DNA of 64,000 bases from Paraburkholderia susongensis (GCF_900177725.1 NZ_FXAT01000017.1:1-64000); one strand, 5' to 3'. Numbered from the stretch's first letter, positions 45,023-54,084 are shown. Notes: generated from the sequence alone by a model not told the origin. Numbers and translations: made by a program.

Positions 45023-46624
45023 ATGGCAAACACAAATTCCGCCGATATCGTCGTGATCGGCTCAGGCGTCGCCGGCAGTCTGGTCGCTCATCAACTCGCG
45101 CTCGCCGGCGCGTCGGTGATGCTGCTCGAAGCGGGCCCGCGCATTCCGCGCTGGCAGATCGTCGAGAACTTCCGCAACTCGCCGGCCAAGTCCGATTTCG
45201 CGACGCCGTATCCGTCGACGCCTTATGCGCCGCATCCCGAGTACTCGCCCGCGAACAACTATCTGATCCAGAAGGGCGATTATCCGTACAACTCACAGTA
45301 TGTGCGGCTCGTCGGCGGCACGACGTGGCACTGGGCGGCCGCCGCGTGGCGGCTGCTGCCGTCGGACTTCCAGTTGCACAAGCTCTACGGCGTGGGACGC
45401 GACTGGCCGTATCCGTACGAAACGCTCGAGCCGTGGTATCAGGCGGCCGAGGTGCAGCTCGGCGTATCCGGGCCCGACAGTTCGATCGACCTCGGCTCAC
45501 CGCGCTCGCAGCCGTATCCGATGCAGCCGTTGCCGCTCTCGTACATGGACCAGCGTTTCAGCGACGTGCTCAACGCGCAGGGCTTCAAGGTCGTGCCCGA
45601 GCCGGTCGCGCGCAACAGCCGTCCCTACGACGCGCGGCCGACCTGCTGCGGCAACAACAACTGCATGCCGATCTGCCCGATCGCCGCGATGTACAACGGC
45701 GTGATCCATGCGGAGAAGGCCGAGCAGGCCGGCGCGAAACTGATTCCCGAGGCCGTCGTGTACCGTATCGAAGCGGACAACAAAGGGCTCATCACCGCGG
45801 TCCACTACAAAGACCCGAACGGCAACAGCACGCGTGTCACCGGCAAGCTGTTCGTGCTCGCGGCGAACGGCATCGAAACGCCGAAGCTCATGCTGATGTC
45901 GACGTCCGACAAATTCCCGCACGGCATCGGCAATAGCTCCGATCAGGTGGGCCGCAATCTCATGGACCATCCGGGCACGGGCGTCACGTTCCTTGCCAAC
46001 GAGCCGCTGTGGCCCGGCCGCGGTCCGATGGAGATGACCTCGATCGTCAACTTCCGCGACGGCGCGTTCCGCTCCGATTACGCGTCGAAGAAACTGCATC
46101 TGTCGAACGGCGTGCCGACCATGGGCGTGACCGCCGATCTGCTGAAAAAAGGCGTGACCGGCGCGGAGCTGGACCGGCAGATTCGCGACCGCGCGGCGCG
46201 CACGCTGAACATCAACAGCTTTCACGAGCATCTGGCGGAGCCGCAGAACCGCGTCGTGCCGTCGGCCGATCACAAGGACGCGCTCGGCATTCCGCAGCCC
46301 GAGATCTACTACTCGATCAACGACTACGTGAAGAAGAGCGCCGCCAACACGCACGAACTCTATGCGCAGATCGCAGCGCTGTTCGGCGGCACTGAAATCT
46401 CTTTCGACGATACCTTCGCGCCGAACAATCACATCATGGGCACGACGATCATGGGCAGCGATCCGGCGAATTCGGTCGTGGACGCGGACTGCCGCACGCA
46501 CGATCACTCGAACCTGTTCATTGCCAGCAGCGGCGTGATGCCCACCGCGGCCTCGGTGAACTGCACGCTGACGATCGCGGCCTTGTCGCTGAAACTGGCC
46601 GACAAGCTCAAGCGTGAAATCTGA
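45023..46624 (+). CDS. GMC-family FAD-dependent dehydrogenase, catalytic subunit
   Basis: A 533-residue GMC oxidoreductase. The N-terminal FAD-binding motif is DIVVIGSGVAGSLVAHQLALAG with the ribose-binding LLEAGPR; RLVGGTTWHWAAAAWRLLP, PTCCGNNNCMPICPIAAMYNG (a Cys-rich iron-sulfur motif of this subfamily) and the C-terminal ASSGVMPTAASVNCTLTIAALS follow. It likely oxidises gluconate, sorbitol or a related polyol in the periplasm and passes electrons to the downstream cytochrome. The substrate cannot be told from sequence. The start at 45023 has AGAGGG upstream. Confidence 0.92.
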   Translation: MANTNSADIVVIGSGVAGSLVAHQLALAGASVMLLEAGPRIPRWQIVENFRNSPAKSDFATPYPSTPYAPHPEYSPANNYLIQKGDYPYNSQYVRLVGGTTWHWAAAAWRLLPSDFQLHKLYGVGRDWPYPYETLEPWYQAAEVQLGVSGPDSSIDLGSPRSQPYPMQPLPLSYMDQRFSDVLNAQGFKVVPEPVARNSRPYDARPTCCGNNNCMPICPIAAMYNGVIHAEKAEQAGAKLIPEAVVYRIEADNKGLITAVHYKDPNGNSTRVTGKLFVLAANGIETPKLMLMSTSDKFPHGIGNSSDQVGRNLMDHPGTGVTFLANEPLWPGRGPMEMTSIVNFRDGAFRSDYASKKLHLSNGVPTMGVTADLLKKGVTGAELDRQIRDRAARTLNINSFHEHLAEPQNRVVPSADHKDALGIPQPEIYYSINDYVKKSAANTHELYAQIAALFGGTEISFDDTFAPNNHIMGTTIMGSDPANSVVDADCRTHDHSNLFIASSGVMPTAASVNCTLTIAALSLKLADKLKREI

Positions 46625-46644
46625 GCCCTGACCGGAGAGCCACC

Positions 46645-48063
46645 ATGCTGAAGAATTCCTCTCGCGCGCAGCCGGACCCTGCGCTCAGGCACACCATGCC
46701 GCGCCGCCGCTTGGGCGGCGCGGCGCTGGCGGCGGCGTTTTCGCTGTTCGCGTTGTCGATTGCGTGGCACGAGGCGCATGAGCCGGGCGTGCCAGCGAGC
46801 GATGATCTGCCGATCACGCAGGCCCGCGCCGACGCCGCCGCGCAAGCGCCCAACGCCGCGCCCGCCGGTTCGGCCGCGAGCGATCTCGTCAAGCGCGGCG
46901 AGTACCTGACGCGCGCCGCCGATTGCGCGGCCTGCCATACCGCCGACAAATCGCGTCCGTTCGCGGGCGGCCTGCCGATCAGCACGCCGTTCGGCACGAT
47001 CGTGACGCCGAACATCACGCCCGACCCCGACACCGGCATCGGCCAATGGAGCGACGCCGACTTCATGCGCGCGATGCACGAAGGCATCGGCAAGAGCGGC
47101 GAGCGGCTGTACCCGGCGTTTCCGTACACGGCGTACACGCGCGTGACCGAGCAGGATGTGCTCGCGATTCGCGCGTACCTGAATACGCTCACGCCGATTC
47201 ACTACACGCCGCCCGCCAATAGCCTCAAGTTCCCGTTCAATCAGCGCTGGCTCATGATGTTCTGGAACATGTTCAATTTCACCGAGGGCCGCTTCGTTCC
47301 CGATCCGAAGCAGAGCGCCGAATGGAATCGCGGCGCGTATCTGGTCGAAGGGCTCGCGCATTGCGAGGAATGCCATACGCCGCGCAATTTCATGCAGGGC
47401 CTGAAGACGAGCGAGCGCTTCTCCGGCGCGGTGCAGGCCGGCTGGCATGCGTTCAACATTACGTCGGACAAGGTGAGCGGCGTGGGCGACTGGCGCGACG
47501 ACGAACTCGTCGCGTATCTGTCGACCGGCGCGGCGCCGGGACGTGCGAACGCGGCGGGTCCGATGGGCGAGGTGGTTGCGAACAGCACGCAATTTCTGAC
47601 GCCGGTGGATCTGCGCTCGATCGTCGTCTATCTGCGCTCGGTGCCGGCCGTGAGCGGCGGCGAGACGCGCCCGCGTCACCAGTGGGGCAATCCCGCCGAC
47701 GACGTCACCGCGTTGCGCGGCACCACGATCACCGGCGTGAACGGCGCGCAGCTTTTCCTCGCCAATTGCGCGACCTGTCATAGCTGGACCGGGCAGGGCG
47801 TGGGGGCGAGCGCGCCGGGGGCGTATCCGTCGCTGATTCATAACACGACGGTCGGCGCGAGCAGCGCGAACAATCTGGCGATGGTGATTCTGCATGGCGT
47901 CGATCGCACCACCACGCACGCGGACGTGCTGATGCCCGCATTCGGCGACCATCTCGACGACGAGCAGATTGCCGCCATCACGAACTACGTGACGAAGCAG
48001 TTCGGCAACCCGCAGGCGACGATCACGGCCGGGCAGATCGCGAAGCTGCGCACGCAGCAGTGA
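46645..48063 (+). CDS. triheme cytochrome c subunit of the sugar dehydrogenase
   Basis: A 472-residue membrane-anchored cytochrome with three heme c motifs: CAACH (near residue 93), CEECH (near 239) and CATCH (near 375). An N-terminal signal anchor follows RRRLGGAALAAAFSLFALS. Three-heme subunits of this kind carry electrons from GMC dehydrogenases to quinone. It is 20 bases after the flavoprotein gene, completing a gamma-flavoprotein-cytochrome operon. Confidence 0.94.
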   Translation: MLKNSSRAQPDPALRHTMPRRRLGGAALAAAFSLFALSIAWHEAHEPGVPASDDLPITQARADAAAQAPNAAPAGSAASDLVKRGEYLTRAADCAACHTADKSRPFAGGLPISTPFGTIVTPNITPDPDTGIGQWSDADFMRAMHEGIGKSGERLYPAFPYTAYTRVTEQDVLAIRAYLNTLTPIHYTPPANSLKFPFNQRWLMMFWNMFNFTEGRFVPDPKQSAEWNRGAYLVEGLAHCEECHTPRNFMQGLKTSERFSGAVQAGWHAFNITSDKVSGVGDWRDDELVAYLSTGAAPGRANAAGPMGEVVANSTQFLTPVDLRSIVVYLRSVPAVSGGETRPRHQWGNPADDVTALRGTTITGVNGAQLFLANCATCHSWTGQGVGASAPGAYPSLIHNTTVGASSANNLAMVILHGVDRTTTHADVLMPAFGDHLDDEQIAAITNYVTKQFGNPQATITAGQIAKLRTQQ

Positions 48064-48343
48064 CGCGCAGTGACGCCGCGCGGACACGATCAGAACGCTG
48101 CGATAGCGGTGCAACGAGGCCGCAATGGAGTCGTAGTGAAGCCGTAATCACGCGGGAATGAAGCCGCAATAATGCGGCAGCCACCGTGACCGTCAGAACG
48201 GCGCAGCTCCGGCTAGGTACGCCGCGAATGCACCGTTCTGGTGTCGGTTTTGTGTCGTTTCATGCCAATTTCGCCAGTCCGCGTGCAACGATACGATAGG
48301 CACCGCGCATACGCATTCCCGTCTGCCGCATTATCATGAGTGG

Positions 48344-49081
48344 ATGGATTCCGTACCCGTCAACTTCGTCCAGCATCATGCAGCCAACGAGAGCGGCCGC
48401 GATTTCGTGGTCGGCGATCTGCACGGCTGCGTCGATGCGCTGCGTTATCTGCTGCGTCAGATCGCGTTCGATCCGGCGCGCGACCGGCTTTTTTCGGTCG
48501 GCGATCTCGTGGATCGCGGCGAGCATTCCGAGCAGGCGCTCGCGCTGCTTGCGAAGCCGTGGTTTTTCGCGGTGCTCGGCAATCACGAGGACACGCTGTG
48601 CGCGGTCGTCGATGGCCGGTTGCGGCGGCAGTGGTGGTACGGCATCGGCGGCGCGTGGGCGGCGGATGTGCCCGACGAGCGCCTGCGCCAGTACGCGGAG
48701 CATCTGCGCACGCTGCCGCTCGTGCGCGTGATCGGCAGCGGCAAGGCGCGCATCAATATTCTGCATGCCGAATTTTTCGGCTCGGACGCCGAACTCGATG
48801 CGGGGAATTTTTCCGCCGAAACGCGCCAGCAACTGCTGTGGGGGCGCGAACTCGTGTTGGGCAACGGCGATCCGCTGCGGCAACGCGGGCTTTCGCTGAC
48901 CTACTGCGGCCATACGCCAGTGCGCGACATCACGCAGATCGGCTCGCAGGTGTTCATCGACACCGGCGCGTTCGGGCCCGACGGCAAGCTCACGATCGTG
49001 CAGCCGCAGGCGCTGCGGCGCTGGTCGATCTCGGTCGAGGAAGCGCGCGCGGAAGGGGCCGCGGCGCTCGCGTTGCCCTGA
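48344..49081 (+). CDS. PPP-family metallophosphatase (PrpA/ApaH-like)
   Basis: A 245-residue phosphatase with the metal-binding motifs GDLHGC (about 24), GDLVDRG (about 52) and GNHED (about 81), then a late YCGHTPVRD and FIDTGAFG. These match bacterial serine/threonine phosphatases such as PrpA and the diadenosine tetraphosphatase ApaH; length and the GNHE form favour the PrpA type. Substrate unknown. It ends close to a 20-bp palindrome and converges on the RES toxin gene. Confidence 0.88.
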   Translation: MDSVPVNFVQHHAANESGRDFVVGDLHGCVDALRYLLRQIAFDPARDRLFSVGDLVDRGEHSEQALALLAKPWFFAVLGNHEDTLCAVVDGRLRRQWWYGIGGAWAADVPDERLRQYAEHLRTLPLVRVIGSGKARINILHAEFFGSDAELDAGNFSAETRQQLLWGRELVLGNGDPLRQRGLSLTYCGHTPVRDITQIGSQVFIDTGAFGPDGKLTIVQPQALRRWSISVEEARAEGAAALALP

Positions 49082-49086
49082 ATCTT

Positions 49087-49106
49087 CCAGGCCAGGCCTG
49101 GCCTGG
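49087..49106. terminator. 20-bp perfect palindrome between convergent genes
   Basis: CCAGGCCAGG is followed directly by its reverse complement. It lies 5 bases after the phosphatase stop and 50 bases from the 3' end of the RES gene. It could form a hairpin with a 4-base loop on both strands; neither side has a proper T tract. Confidence 0.45.
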
Positions 49107-49156
49107 CGCGCTGCGCGCTGTGTTCAGCCTCCTGCCTTTTCCCCGCTGTGTCAGCT

Positions 49157-49858
49157 TCAACCCACCTGGTTGAGTTCGAACACCATATCGACGGTCGCGC
49201 CGTTCCAGTTGTATTCCAGATACGCCGCGTGATGGCAGTCGCGCAACAGCGTCGTGCGAAACGCGGCGAGGCATTCGCCCGCGCTGTCGCGCACCGACGG
49301 ATAAGCGATGCCCGGCGCCCCCGCTTCGCGCACCGCCCGCCCGAGCGCCTGGCCGGCCAGATAGTCGTGCGGCGACAGCACGGCGGGGTCGAGCGCGGCG
49401 TCGTGGCGCAGGTCGACCACCGTGCCTTGCGCGGCCACGGTGTAGAGACGCATCTGCTGACGCATCGGCGGCTCGGCGGTCGCCTCCAGAAATTTTCCGG
49501 TGTGATAGCGCGTTTCGGCGATCGCGGTGGCGCGCGAGCGCGCGCAGTAGAACACGCCGTAGGTGCCGTCCGAAAAGCGGCTGCCAAGCGGATTCAGATG
49601 CGTGAGCGCGGCCATGATCGGCCCGTAGCCGGGCCCGAAACGGCGTTCTTCGAGCGGTATGAGATCGAGTTCGCCGACCTCGGTGCGCAGGCGGTCGTTG
49701 GTCATGGCTTCGAGCGCGTAGAGCGCATCGAAATCTTCGGGCGAAGCGACCCGGTCGAACAGATTGACGGCCGGAAAGCGCGTCGGAATCACGCGATACG
49801 CGGGCGACCAGTCAAGCGCGGTGCTGGTCCAGCGGTCCTTCCAGTGCGGTTGTGTCAC
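49157..49858 (-). CDS. RES-domain toxin
   Basis: A 233-residue RES-domain protein. RES toxins degrade NAD+ in the cell. The Arg, Glu and Ser that name the domain lie in YRVIPTRFPAVNLF, ARSRATAIAETRYH and YPSVRDSAGECLAAF. The start is GTG 49858, overlapping the antitoxin stop by 4 bases (GTGA), so toxin translation depends on antitoxin translation. The frame is open upstream through the antitoxin, which I exclude. The pair matches the Xre-RES/MbcTA type II modules. Confidence 0.88.
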   Translation of the reverse strand: MTQPHWKDRWTSTALDWSPAYRVIPTRFPAVNLFDRVASPEDFDALYALEAMTNDRLRTEVGELDLIPLEERRFGPGYGPIMAALTHLNPLGSRFSDGTYGVFYCARSRATAIAETRYHTGKFLEATAEPPMRQQMRLYTVAAQGTVVDLRHDAALDPAVLSPHDYLAGQALGRAVREAGAPGIAYPSVRDSAGECLAAFRTTLLRDCHHAAYLEYNWNGATVDMVFELNQVG

Positions 49859-50292
49859 GCCCAGCCGCCTCGCATCGCGTCGAGATACTGGCGCACGGCC
49901 ACGAGGTCGCTGATATTGCCCGCCAGCAGGCGGTCCAGCGCGCGCCGGCCGCCGAACGGCGGCGCGCTGTTGGGGCGTTTGATCCAGGTATCGGCGGCGC
50001 TCGGCTGCGGCAGCAGGATCTGCAGCGCCTTGTAGATGCCGAGCAGCAGGGACAGGCGCTCCAGCGTGTCGCGCGCGAGGCGGGCCGTCTCGGGCGACGC
50101 CTTCCATTTGAAGAACGTGGAGCGGCCCGGTGAGCCGAGCAGCACGATCTGCTCGTCGGCGTTCAGGTTCCAGTCGCGCGCGATGTTGAAGAACGCGCGC
50201 AGACCCGCGGCGGACATTTGCGTGAGCGTGGGTTCCGGAATGGGGCGCCGTAACGGCGCTTCGGACGGAGTGAGGCGAGCAGCGTGAGCCAT
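49855..50292 (-). CDS. Xre/MbcA/ParS-type antitoxin
   Basis: A 145-residue protein with an Xre-like helix-turn-helix (ARDWNLNADEQIVLLG...RSTFFKWK, about 38-66) and a C-terminal MbcA/ParS toxin-binding domain (WIKRPNSAPPFGGRRALDRLLAG, about 100-125, then LVAVRQYLDAMRGG). It neutralises the RES toxin and probably represses its own promoter. The ATG at 50292 gives the complete protein and follows a good promoter. Confidence 0.88.
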   Translation of the reverse strand: MAHAARLTPSEAPLRRPIPEPTLTQMSAAGLRAFFNIARDWNLNADEQIVLLGSPGRSTFFKWKASPETARLARDTLERLSLLLGIYKALQILLPQPSAADTWIKRPNSAPPFGGRRALDRLLAGNISDLVAVRQYLDAMRGGWA

Positions 50293-50325
50293 GATCGGGT
50301 AAGTCCCTATGTGTACTTTAAACTG

Positions 50326-50353
50326 ATATTAGTCCATAAATGGATTTTTGCAA
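50326..50353 (-). promoter_or_regulatory. promoter of the Xre-RES operon
   Basis: On the minus strand TTGCAA (50353-50348), a 16-base spacer, then TAATAT (50331-50326), 33 bases before the antitoxin ATG. The AT-rich stretch around it, with GTACTTTAAACTGATATTAG, is likely the autorepression site. Confidence 0.6.
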
Positions 50354-50358
50354 GAGAA

Positions 50359-50364
50359 TATAAT
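50359..50364 (+). promoter_or_regulatory. -10 box of the exported Ala/Lys-rich protein gene
   Basis: A perfect TATAAT lies 41 bases before the ATG at 50406. The -35 region (near 50336) is AT-rich but not canonical and overlaps the divergent Xre-RES promoter. Confidence 0.5.
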
Positions 50365-50405
50365 CCCGGCTCGTTTTTACAGTCGTCGATCAGGAGAAGC
50401 AGGAG

Positions 50406-51122
50406 ATGCGGGTTCGAGCAGTAGCAGCGGCGCTGGCCGTGTGGTGTATGTCGGAAGCGGCCATGGCGGCGGGTTATACGGAAGTGTGGAATCCGCCCGA
50501 GGCGAGTGCGCATGTCGCGAAAGGGGCACGGAAAAAGCCGGTGGAGGCGACGAAAAAGGCATCGGGTGGCAAAGCCGGCGCCAAGGCCGGCGCCGGCGTG
50601 CAGGCGAAGCAGGCGGCGAGCGTTCGGCACGGGGCGCCGCACGGTGTGCCGGGTAGTGCGGCGTCTGGCAGCAAGCTCGCGGTGCATGGCGGCGGCGCGA
50701 AAAAAGTCGCGGCGAGCGGCGGGGCGGGGAGCGTGAAGAGTGGCGCGAAGAGTCGGCCGCAGGGCGGCATGAAGGCTGCGGCTGCTGGCAAGACCCGAAC
50801 GCATTCGACCATGACCGCGCAGGCTGCGAAGCGGCCCATGCAACCGCATGCGCAACTCGTCGAGACGAAACCCGCTCAGGGCAAGGTGATGCGTGCGAAT
50901 TTCGCGCCGGGCCATACGGCGCGTCCGCATGCCGCCAAGGTTGCGGCGAAGCCGGCGGTTTCACACCCGAATTCCCACCCGAATTCCCACCCGAATCGGG
51001 CTACGCCCGCCGCGCAGATTACGCCGGCTGCGTCCGCAAACGTTAGCGGCATCGCGCCGATGGGCGCTGCCGCCGATCCGGCGACCGCCCGCAGCGGCTC
51101 GCTGCCGCCGATCATCCACTGA
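50406..51122 (+). CDS. exported Ala/Lys/Gly-rich low-complexity protein
   Basis: A 238-residue protein with a signal peptide (MRVRAVAAALAVWCMSEAAMA, cleavage near 22) and the short conserved-looking start GYTEVWNPPEAS. The rest is basic and low-complexity (KKASGGKAGAKAGAGVQAK, then HPNSHPNSHPN), ending SGSLPPIIH. AGGAG lies just before the ATG. No known domain; similar Burkholderia proteins are annotated as hypothetical. Base composition gives no reason to call it spurious: it has its own promoter, Shine-Dalgarno and signal peptide. Confidence 0.72.
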   Translation: MRVRAVAAALAVWCMSEAAMAAGYTEVWNPPEASAHVAKGARKKPVEATKKASGGKAGAKAGAGVQAKQAASVRHGAPHGVPGSAASGSKLAVHGGGAKKVAASGGAGSVKSGAKSRPQGGMKAAAAGKTRTHSTMTAQAAKRPMQPHAQLVETKPAQGKVMRANFAPGHTARPHAAKVAAKPAVSHPNSHPNSHPNRATPAAQITPAASANVSGIAPMGAAADPATARSGSLPPIIH

Positions 51123-51151
51123 GCCGCTTACACGATACGGCGGCCGACGCG

Positions 51152-52003
51152 TTACCCCGTCGCCAACCCATTCGCCAGCAAGCGCAGCGTTTCCGCCGAG
51201 CGCGCCTCGCGCACCCGCGAATGCAGCGTTACGCGCGATTCCGGCAGCGTCGGCAAGCCGAGCCGCGCACCGACGTCGACGAGACCGTGCGGCGCAACCC
51301 GGCGCGCGAGCGGCGATACGGCGAGCCCCGCCGCCACCGCCGCCCCAACGGCGGCCACCCCGCCGCCGACAAAAACCTCCTGCCACTCAACGCCCGCCGC
51401 CGCCAGCGTGCGCAGTGCGACGTCGCGCACGTTGCACGGCGGGCTCAGCAGCGCCAGCGCCAACGGCTCGCCGGCGCGCGGCAGCCAGGCGGGCGTGGCG
51501 AGCCAGCCGAGCGGCTCGCTGAACAGCGTCTGCGCATCGTCGCGGGACGGCTCGTCCGCGCCATAGCGGACGATCGCCGCGTCGAGCCGGCGCTCATCGA
51601 ATTGCGCGAGCAGCGCCGCCGACGTGCCCATATGCAGCTCGATCACGAGACCCGGATCGTGCGCGTTGAGCCGCCCGAGCAGCCGCGGCAGATCGGGCCC
51701 CGCGACATGCTCGCTGAGCCCGAGCACGAGCCGCCGCCGTTCCACCGACAGCGCGCCCAACGCGCGCTCGTGCGCGTTCAGCAGCTCGCGAGCCGCGCCG
51801 AGAAACGCGTTGCCGTCGGCGGACAGGCGCACGACGCGCGGCGTGCGCTCGAGCAACTGCTTGCCGAGATGTGCCTCCAGCCGCTTCAGCTTCAGGCTGA
51901 CGGCCGATTGCGTGGTATCGAGCGCATCCGCGGCACGCGTGAAGCTGCGCAGATCGGCGACGAGAACGAACGCCCGCACCGCATCGAGATCGAGCACTTT
52001 CAT
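51152..52003 (-). CDS. LysR-family transcriptional regulator
   Basis: A 283-residue regulator with an N-terminal winged helix (FVLVADLRSFTRAADALDTTQSAVSLKLKRLEAHLGKQLLERTPR abbreviated here: the A-A-x-x-L-x-x-T-Q-S-A-V-S helix at about 23-36) and a LysR effector-binding domain. It is divergent from the tautomerase gene with 98 bases between starts, the usual layout of a LysR regulator and its target. Confidence 0.93.
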   Translation of the reverse strand: MKVLDLDAVRAFVLVADLRSFTRAADALDTTQSAVSLKLKRLEAHLGKQLLERTPRVVRLSADGNAFLGAARELLNAHERALGALSVERRRLVLGLSEHVAGPDLPRLLGRLNAHDPGLVIELHMGTSAALLAQFDERRLDAAIVRYGADEPSRDDAQTLFSEPLGWLATPAWLPRAGEPLALALLSPPCNVRDVALRTLAAAGVEWQEVFVGGGVAAVGAAVAAGLAVSPLARRVAPHGLVDVGARLGLPTLPESRVTLHSRVREARSAETLRLLANGLATG

Positions 52004-52101
52004 TTCAGATGGATATGGATGAAATAGTCGAAGATATCTGTTTATTATGACTGAGCGCGCCTAAGCTGTGTTTAACCCAACACCGCAACAAGGAGCCCGT
52101 C

Positions 52102-52485
52102 ATGCCGCTCACCCGAATCTCACTGCGCGCCGGCAAGCCGGCTGAATACCGCAAGGCGCTGACCGCCGGCATCCAGCGCTCGCTGGTGGACACGTTCAAC
52201 GTGCCGCAGGACGACATGTTCATGCTGATTACGGAGCACACGCCCGACAATCTGATCTACGACCGGCAGTATCAGAACATCGAGCGTGGCGACGATTTCG
52301 TCGTGATCCAGCTCACCGTGAGCAACACGCGCACGGTCGAGCAGAAGAAGGCGCTGTATCGGCGGATCGCCGATGAACTCGCGAAGTCACCGGGCGTGCG
52401 GCGCGAGGATGTGTTCATCAACCTCGTCGAGGTGGAGAAGGAGAACTGGTCGTTTGGCAATGGGATTGCGCAGTATGCGACCTGA
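52102..52485 (+). CDS. tautomerase-family protein
   Basis: A 127-residue small tautomerase (4-oxalocrotonate tautomerase superfamily, PF14552 type). It begins MPLTRISLRAG, so Pro1 becomes the catalytic N-terminal proline after Met removal. FMLITEHTPDNLIYDRQY and EDVFINLVEVEKENWSFGNG are conserved in this group. AAGGAG lies 9 bases before the ATG. Its expression is likely set by the divergent LysR protein. Confidence 0.9.
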   Translation: MPLTRISLRAGKPAEYRKALTAGIQRSLVDTFNVPQDDMFMLITEHTPDNLIYDRQYQNIERGDDFVVIQLTVSNTRTVEQKKALYRRIADELAKSPGVRREDVFINLVEVEKENWSFGNGIAQYAT

Positions 52486-52515
52486 GCGTGAGCGAGGCGT
52501 TGTATCTTGGATGTG

Positions 52516-53787
52516 TCAGGCCCCTGCCTGTAACGGCTGGACCTCAACGGTGACGTGAGAGAGCCCCTTGAAGCGTCCGAGCACGGCGTGATAGAAGCGC
52601 GAGTCTCGCTGTGTTTCACCTGTTGCGACGGACACCACCGCACTCATGTGACCGGGCCCTACCCGCCATACATGCAGGTCGACAACCTTGTCGCCGCGAT
52701 CCTCGATAGCGTGACGCACATTCTCTGTCATGCGTTGGTCGAGGCTCATGTCGAGCAGGATCGCACCAGTGTCGCGCATCAAGCCGTACGACCAGTTTGC
52801 GATGACCAGTGCACCGATTACGCCAGCGAGCGGGTCCATCCAGAGCCATCCGAATGCTCGTGCCAACACGAGGCCGATGATGGCGAGCACTGAAACCGCC
52901 GCATCCGCCATCACATGGATATACGCGGACCTGATGTTATGGTCGCGAGTCGCTGCTTCATGTGCGTGGTCGGGGTGTGCATGTTCTTCGAACTCGACTG
53001 TGTAATCGCCGTCCGGCATCCGCACGATGGCGGTGAAGGCGTGCGGCTCTGGAATGTCTTCCTTCGATTCCAGATAGCCGCCACGGTTCGCCATCGCGAA
53101 TACCTGTTGTGTGCCATCGGGGCGAACCGTCGTAACCGCCACCGTTGAAGCGTCGAGTCGTGAACTCCCCGTCAATGGCGTAATGCGGAAGACAGGTGGT
53201 ACGTCGGTCTCGAAGATGGAAACGGAAAACACACCGGATGCGGCGAAAATCTTCTGCCCTTCCTCGTCGTGAGCATGGTCATGATGACCATGACTGTGGG
53301 CATGTCCGTGACTATGTCCGTGGTCGCCGCCGCTTAATAGCCACACACTCGCCAGGTTGACGAGCAGCCCGACAATCGCGATGGGAATTGCTTCACCGAA
53401 ATGAATCGGTACTGGCGACAGAAAACGCGATACCGCTTCGTAGCCAATCAGCATTGCAATCATCGCGAGCGCGATGGCGCTCGTGAATCCGGCCAGGTCA
53501 CCGAGCTTGCCGGTACCGAAAACGAAACGGGAGTCGCCGGCGTGCTTGCGCGCGTAGGTATACGCAAGGGCCGCAATCAGCATTGCGCCGGCATGCGTCG
53601 ACATGTGCAGACCGTCGGCGACGAGCGCCAGCGAACCAAACATACTCCCGCCGACGATCTCTACGAGCATCATCGCGCTACACAGCACAATTACGGCCCA
53701 CGTCTTGCGCTCGTTCTTCTCGTGACCAGCACCCAGAAAGTTGTGGTCATGCGCGGCGCCGAAGGCGGCGTTTCTGAAATCACTCAT
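52516..53787 (-). CDS. dmeF: CDF-family Ni/Co efflux transporter
   Basis: A 423-residue cation diffusion facilitator. Membrane helices span about 28-150 and 290-350. The zinc/cobalt site HxxxD types are visible in LVADGLHMSTHAGAM and AYIHVMADAAVSVLA. A long His-rich loop (GDHGHSHGHAHSHGHHDHAHD, about 155-178; given here in shortened sense) and a large insert between helices are typical of DmeF. It follows dmeR after 8 bases. Third-position GC is clearly lower than in flanking genes, which suggests later acquisition. Confidence 0.92.
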   Translation of the reverse strand: MSDFRNAAFGAAHDHNFLGAGHEKNERKTWAVIVLCSAMMLVEIVGGSMFGSLALVADGLHMSTHAGAMLIAALAYTYARKHAGDSRFVFGTGKLGDLAGFTSAIALAMIAMLIGYEAVSRFLSPVPIHFGEAIPIAIVGLLVNLASVWLLSGGDHGHSHGHAHSHGHHDHAHDEEGQKIFAASGVFSVSIFETDVPPVFRITPLTGSSRLDASTVAVTTVRPDGTQQVFAMANRGGYLESKEDIPEPHAFTAIVRMPDGDYTVEFEEHAHPDHAHEAATRDHNIRSAYIHVMADAAVSVLAIIGLVLARAFGWLWMDPLAGVIGALVIANWSYGLMRDTGAILLDMSLDQRMTENVRHAIEDRGDKVVDLHVWRVGPGHMSAVVSVATGETQRDSRFYHAVLGRFKGLSHVTVEVQPLQAGA

Positions 53788-53795
53788 TTTTGACT

Positions 53796-54071
53796 CTACT
53801 TGAAATAGCTGTGAACAACTTCGATGAGTTGTTCCGTCGCGCTGGCACCCTCTTCCTCGCCGTTTTCCGCGTCGACGAGGTGGTTCCTGATGTGGTCTTC
53901 CAGCACAACCGCGAGCAGACCGTTCATGGCTCCGCGACAACTGGTTATCCGTTGCAGCACGTCCGTGCAGCCGTGCTCTTCTTCGAGCGCCCGTTCGATG
54001 GCTTCGACCTGCCCCTTGATGCGGCGGACCCTGTTAAGCAGCTTCTTTTTTTCCTGAACCGTGTGACTCAT
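53796..54071 (-). CDS. dmeR: RcnR/DmeR-type Ni/Co-responsive repressor
   Basis: A 91-residue all-helical regulator of the CsoR/RcnR/FrmR family. The RcnR metal ligands His3, Cys35, His60 and His64 are all present at the same numbers (MSH, HGC, DHIRNH), which favours Ni or Co sensing over copper or formaldehyde. RVRRIKGQVEAIERALEE is the family signature. The start at 54071 is set by this numbering; the frame is open upstream through the operator. It probably represses dmeRF until metal binds. Confidence 0.93.
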   Translation of the reverse strand: MSHTVQEKKKLLNRVRRIKGQVEAIERALEEEHGCTDVLQRITSCRGAMNGLLAVVLEDHIRNHLVDAENGEEEGASATEQLIEVVHSYFK

Positions 54072-54084
54072 CGCGCGCTCTCCA

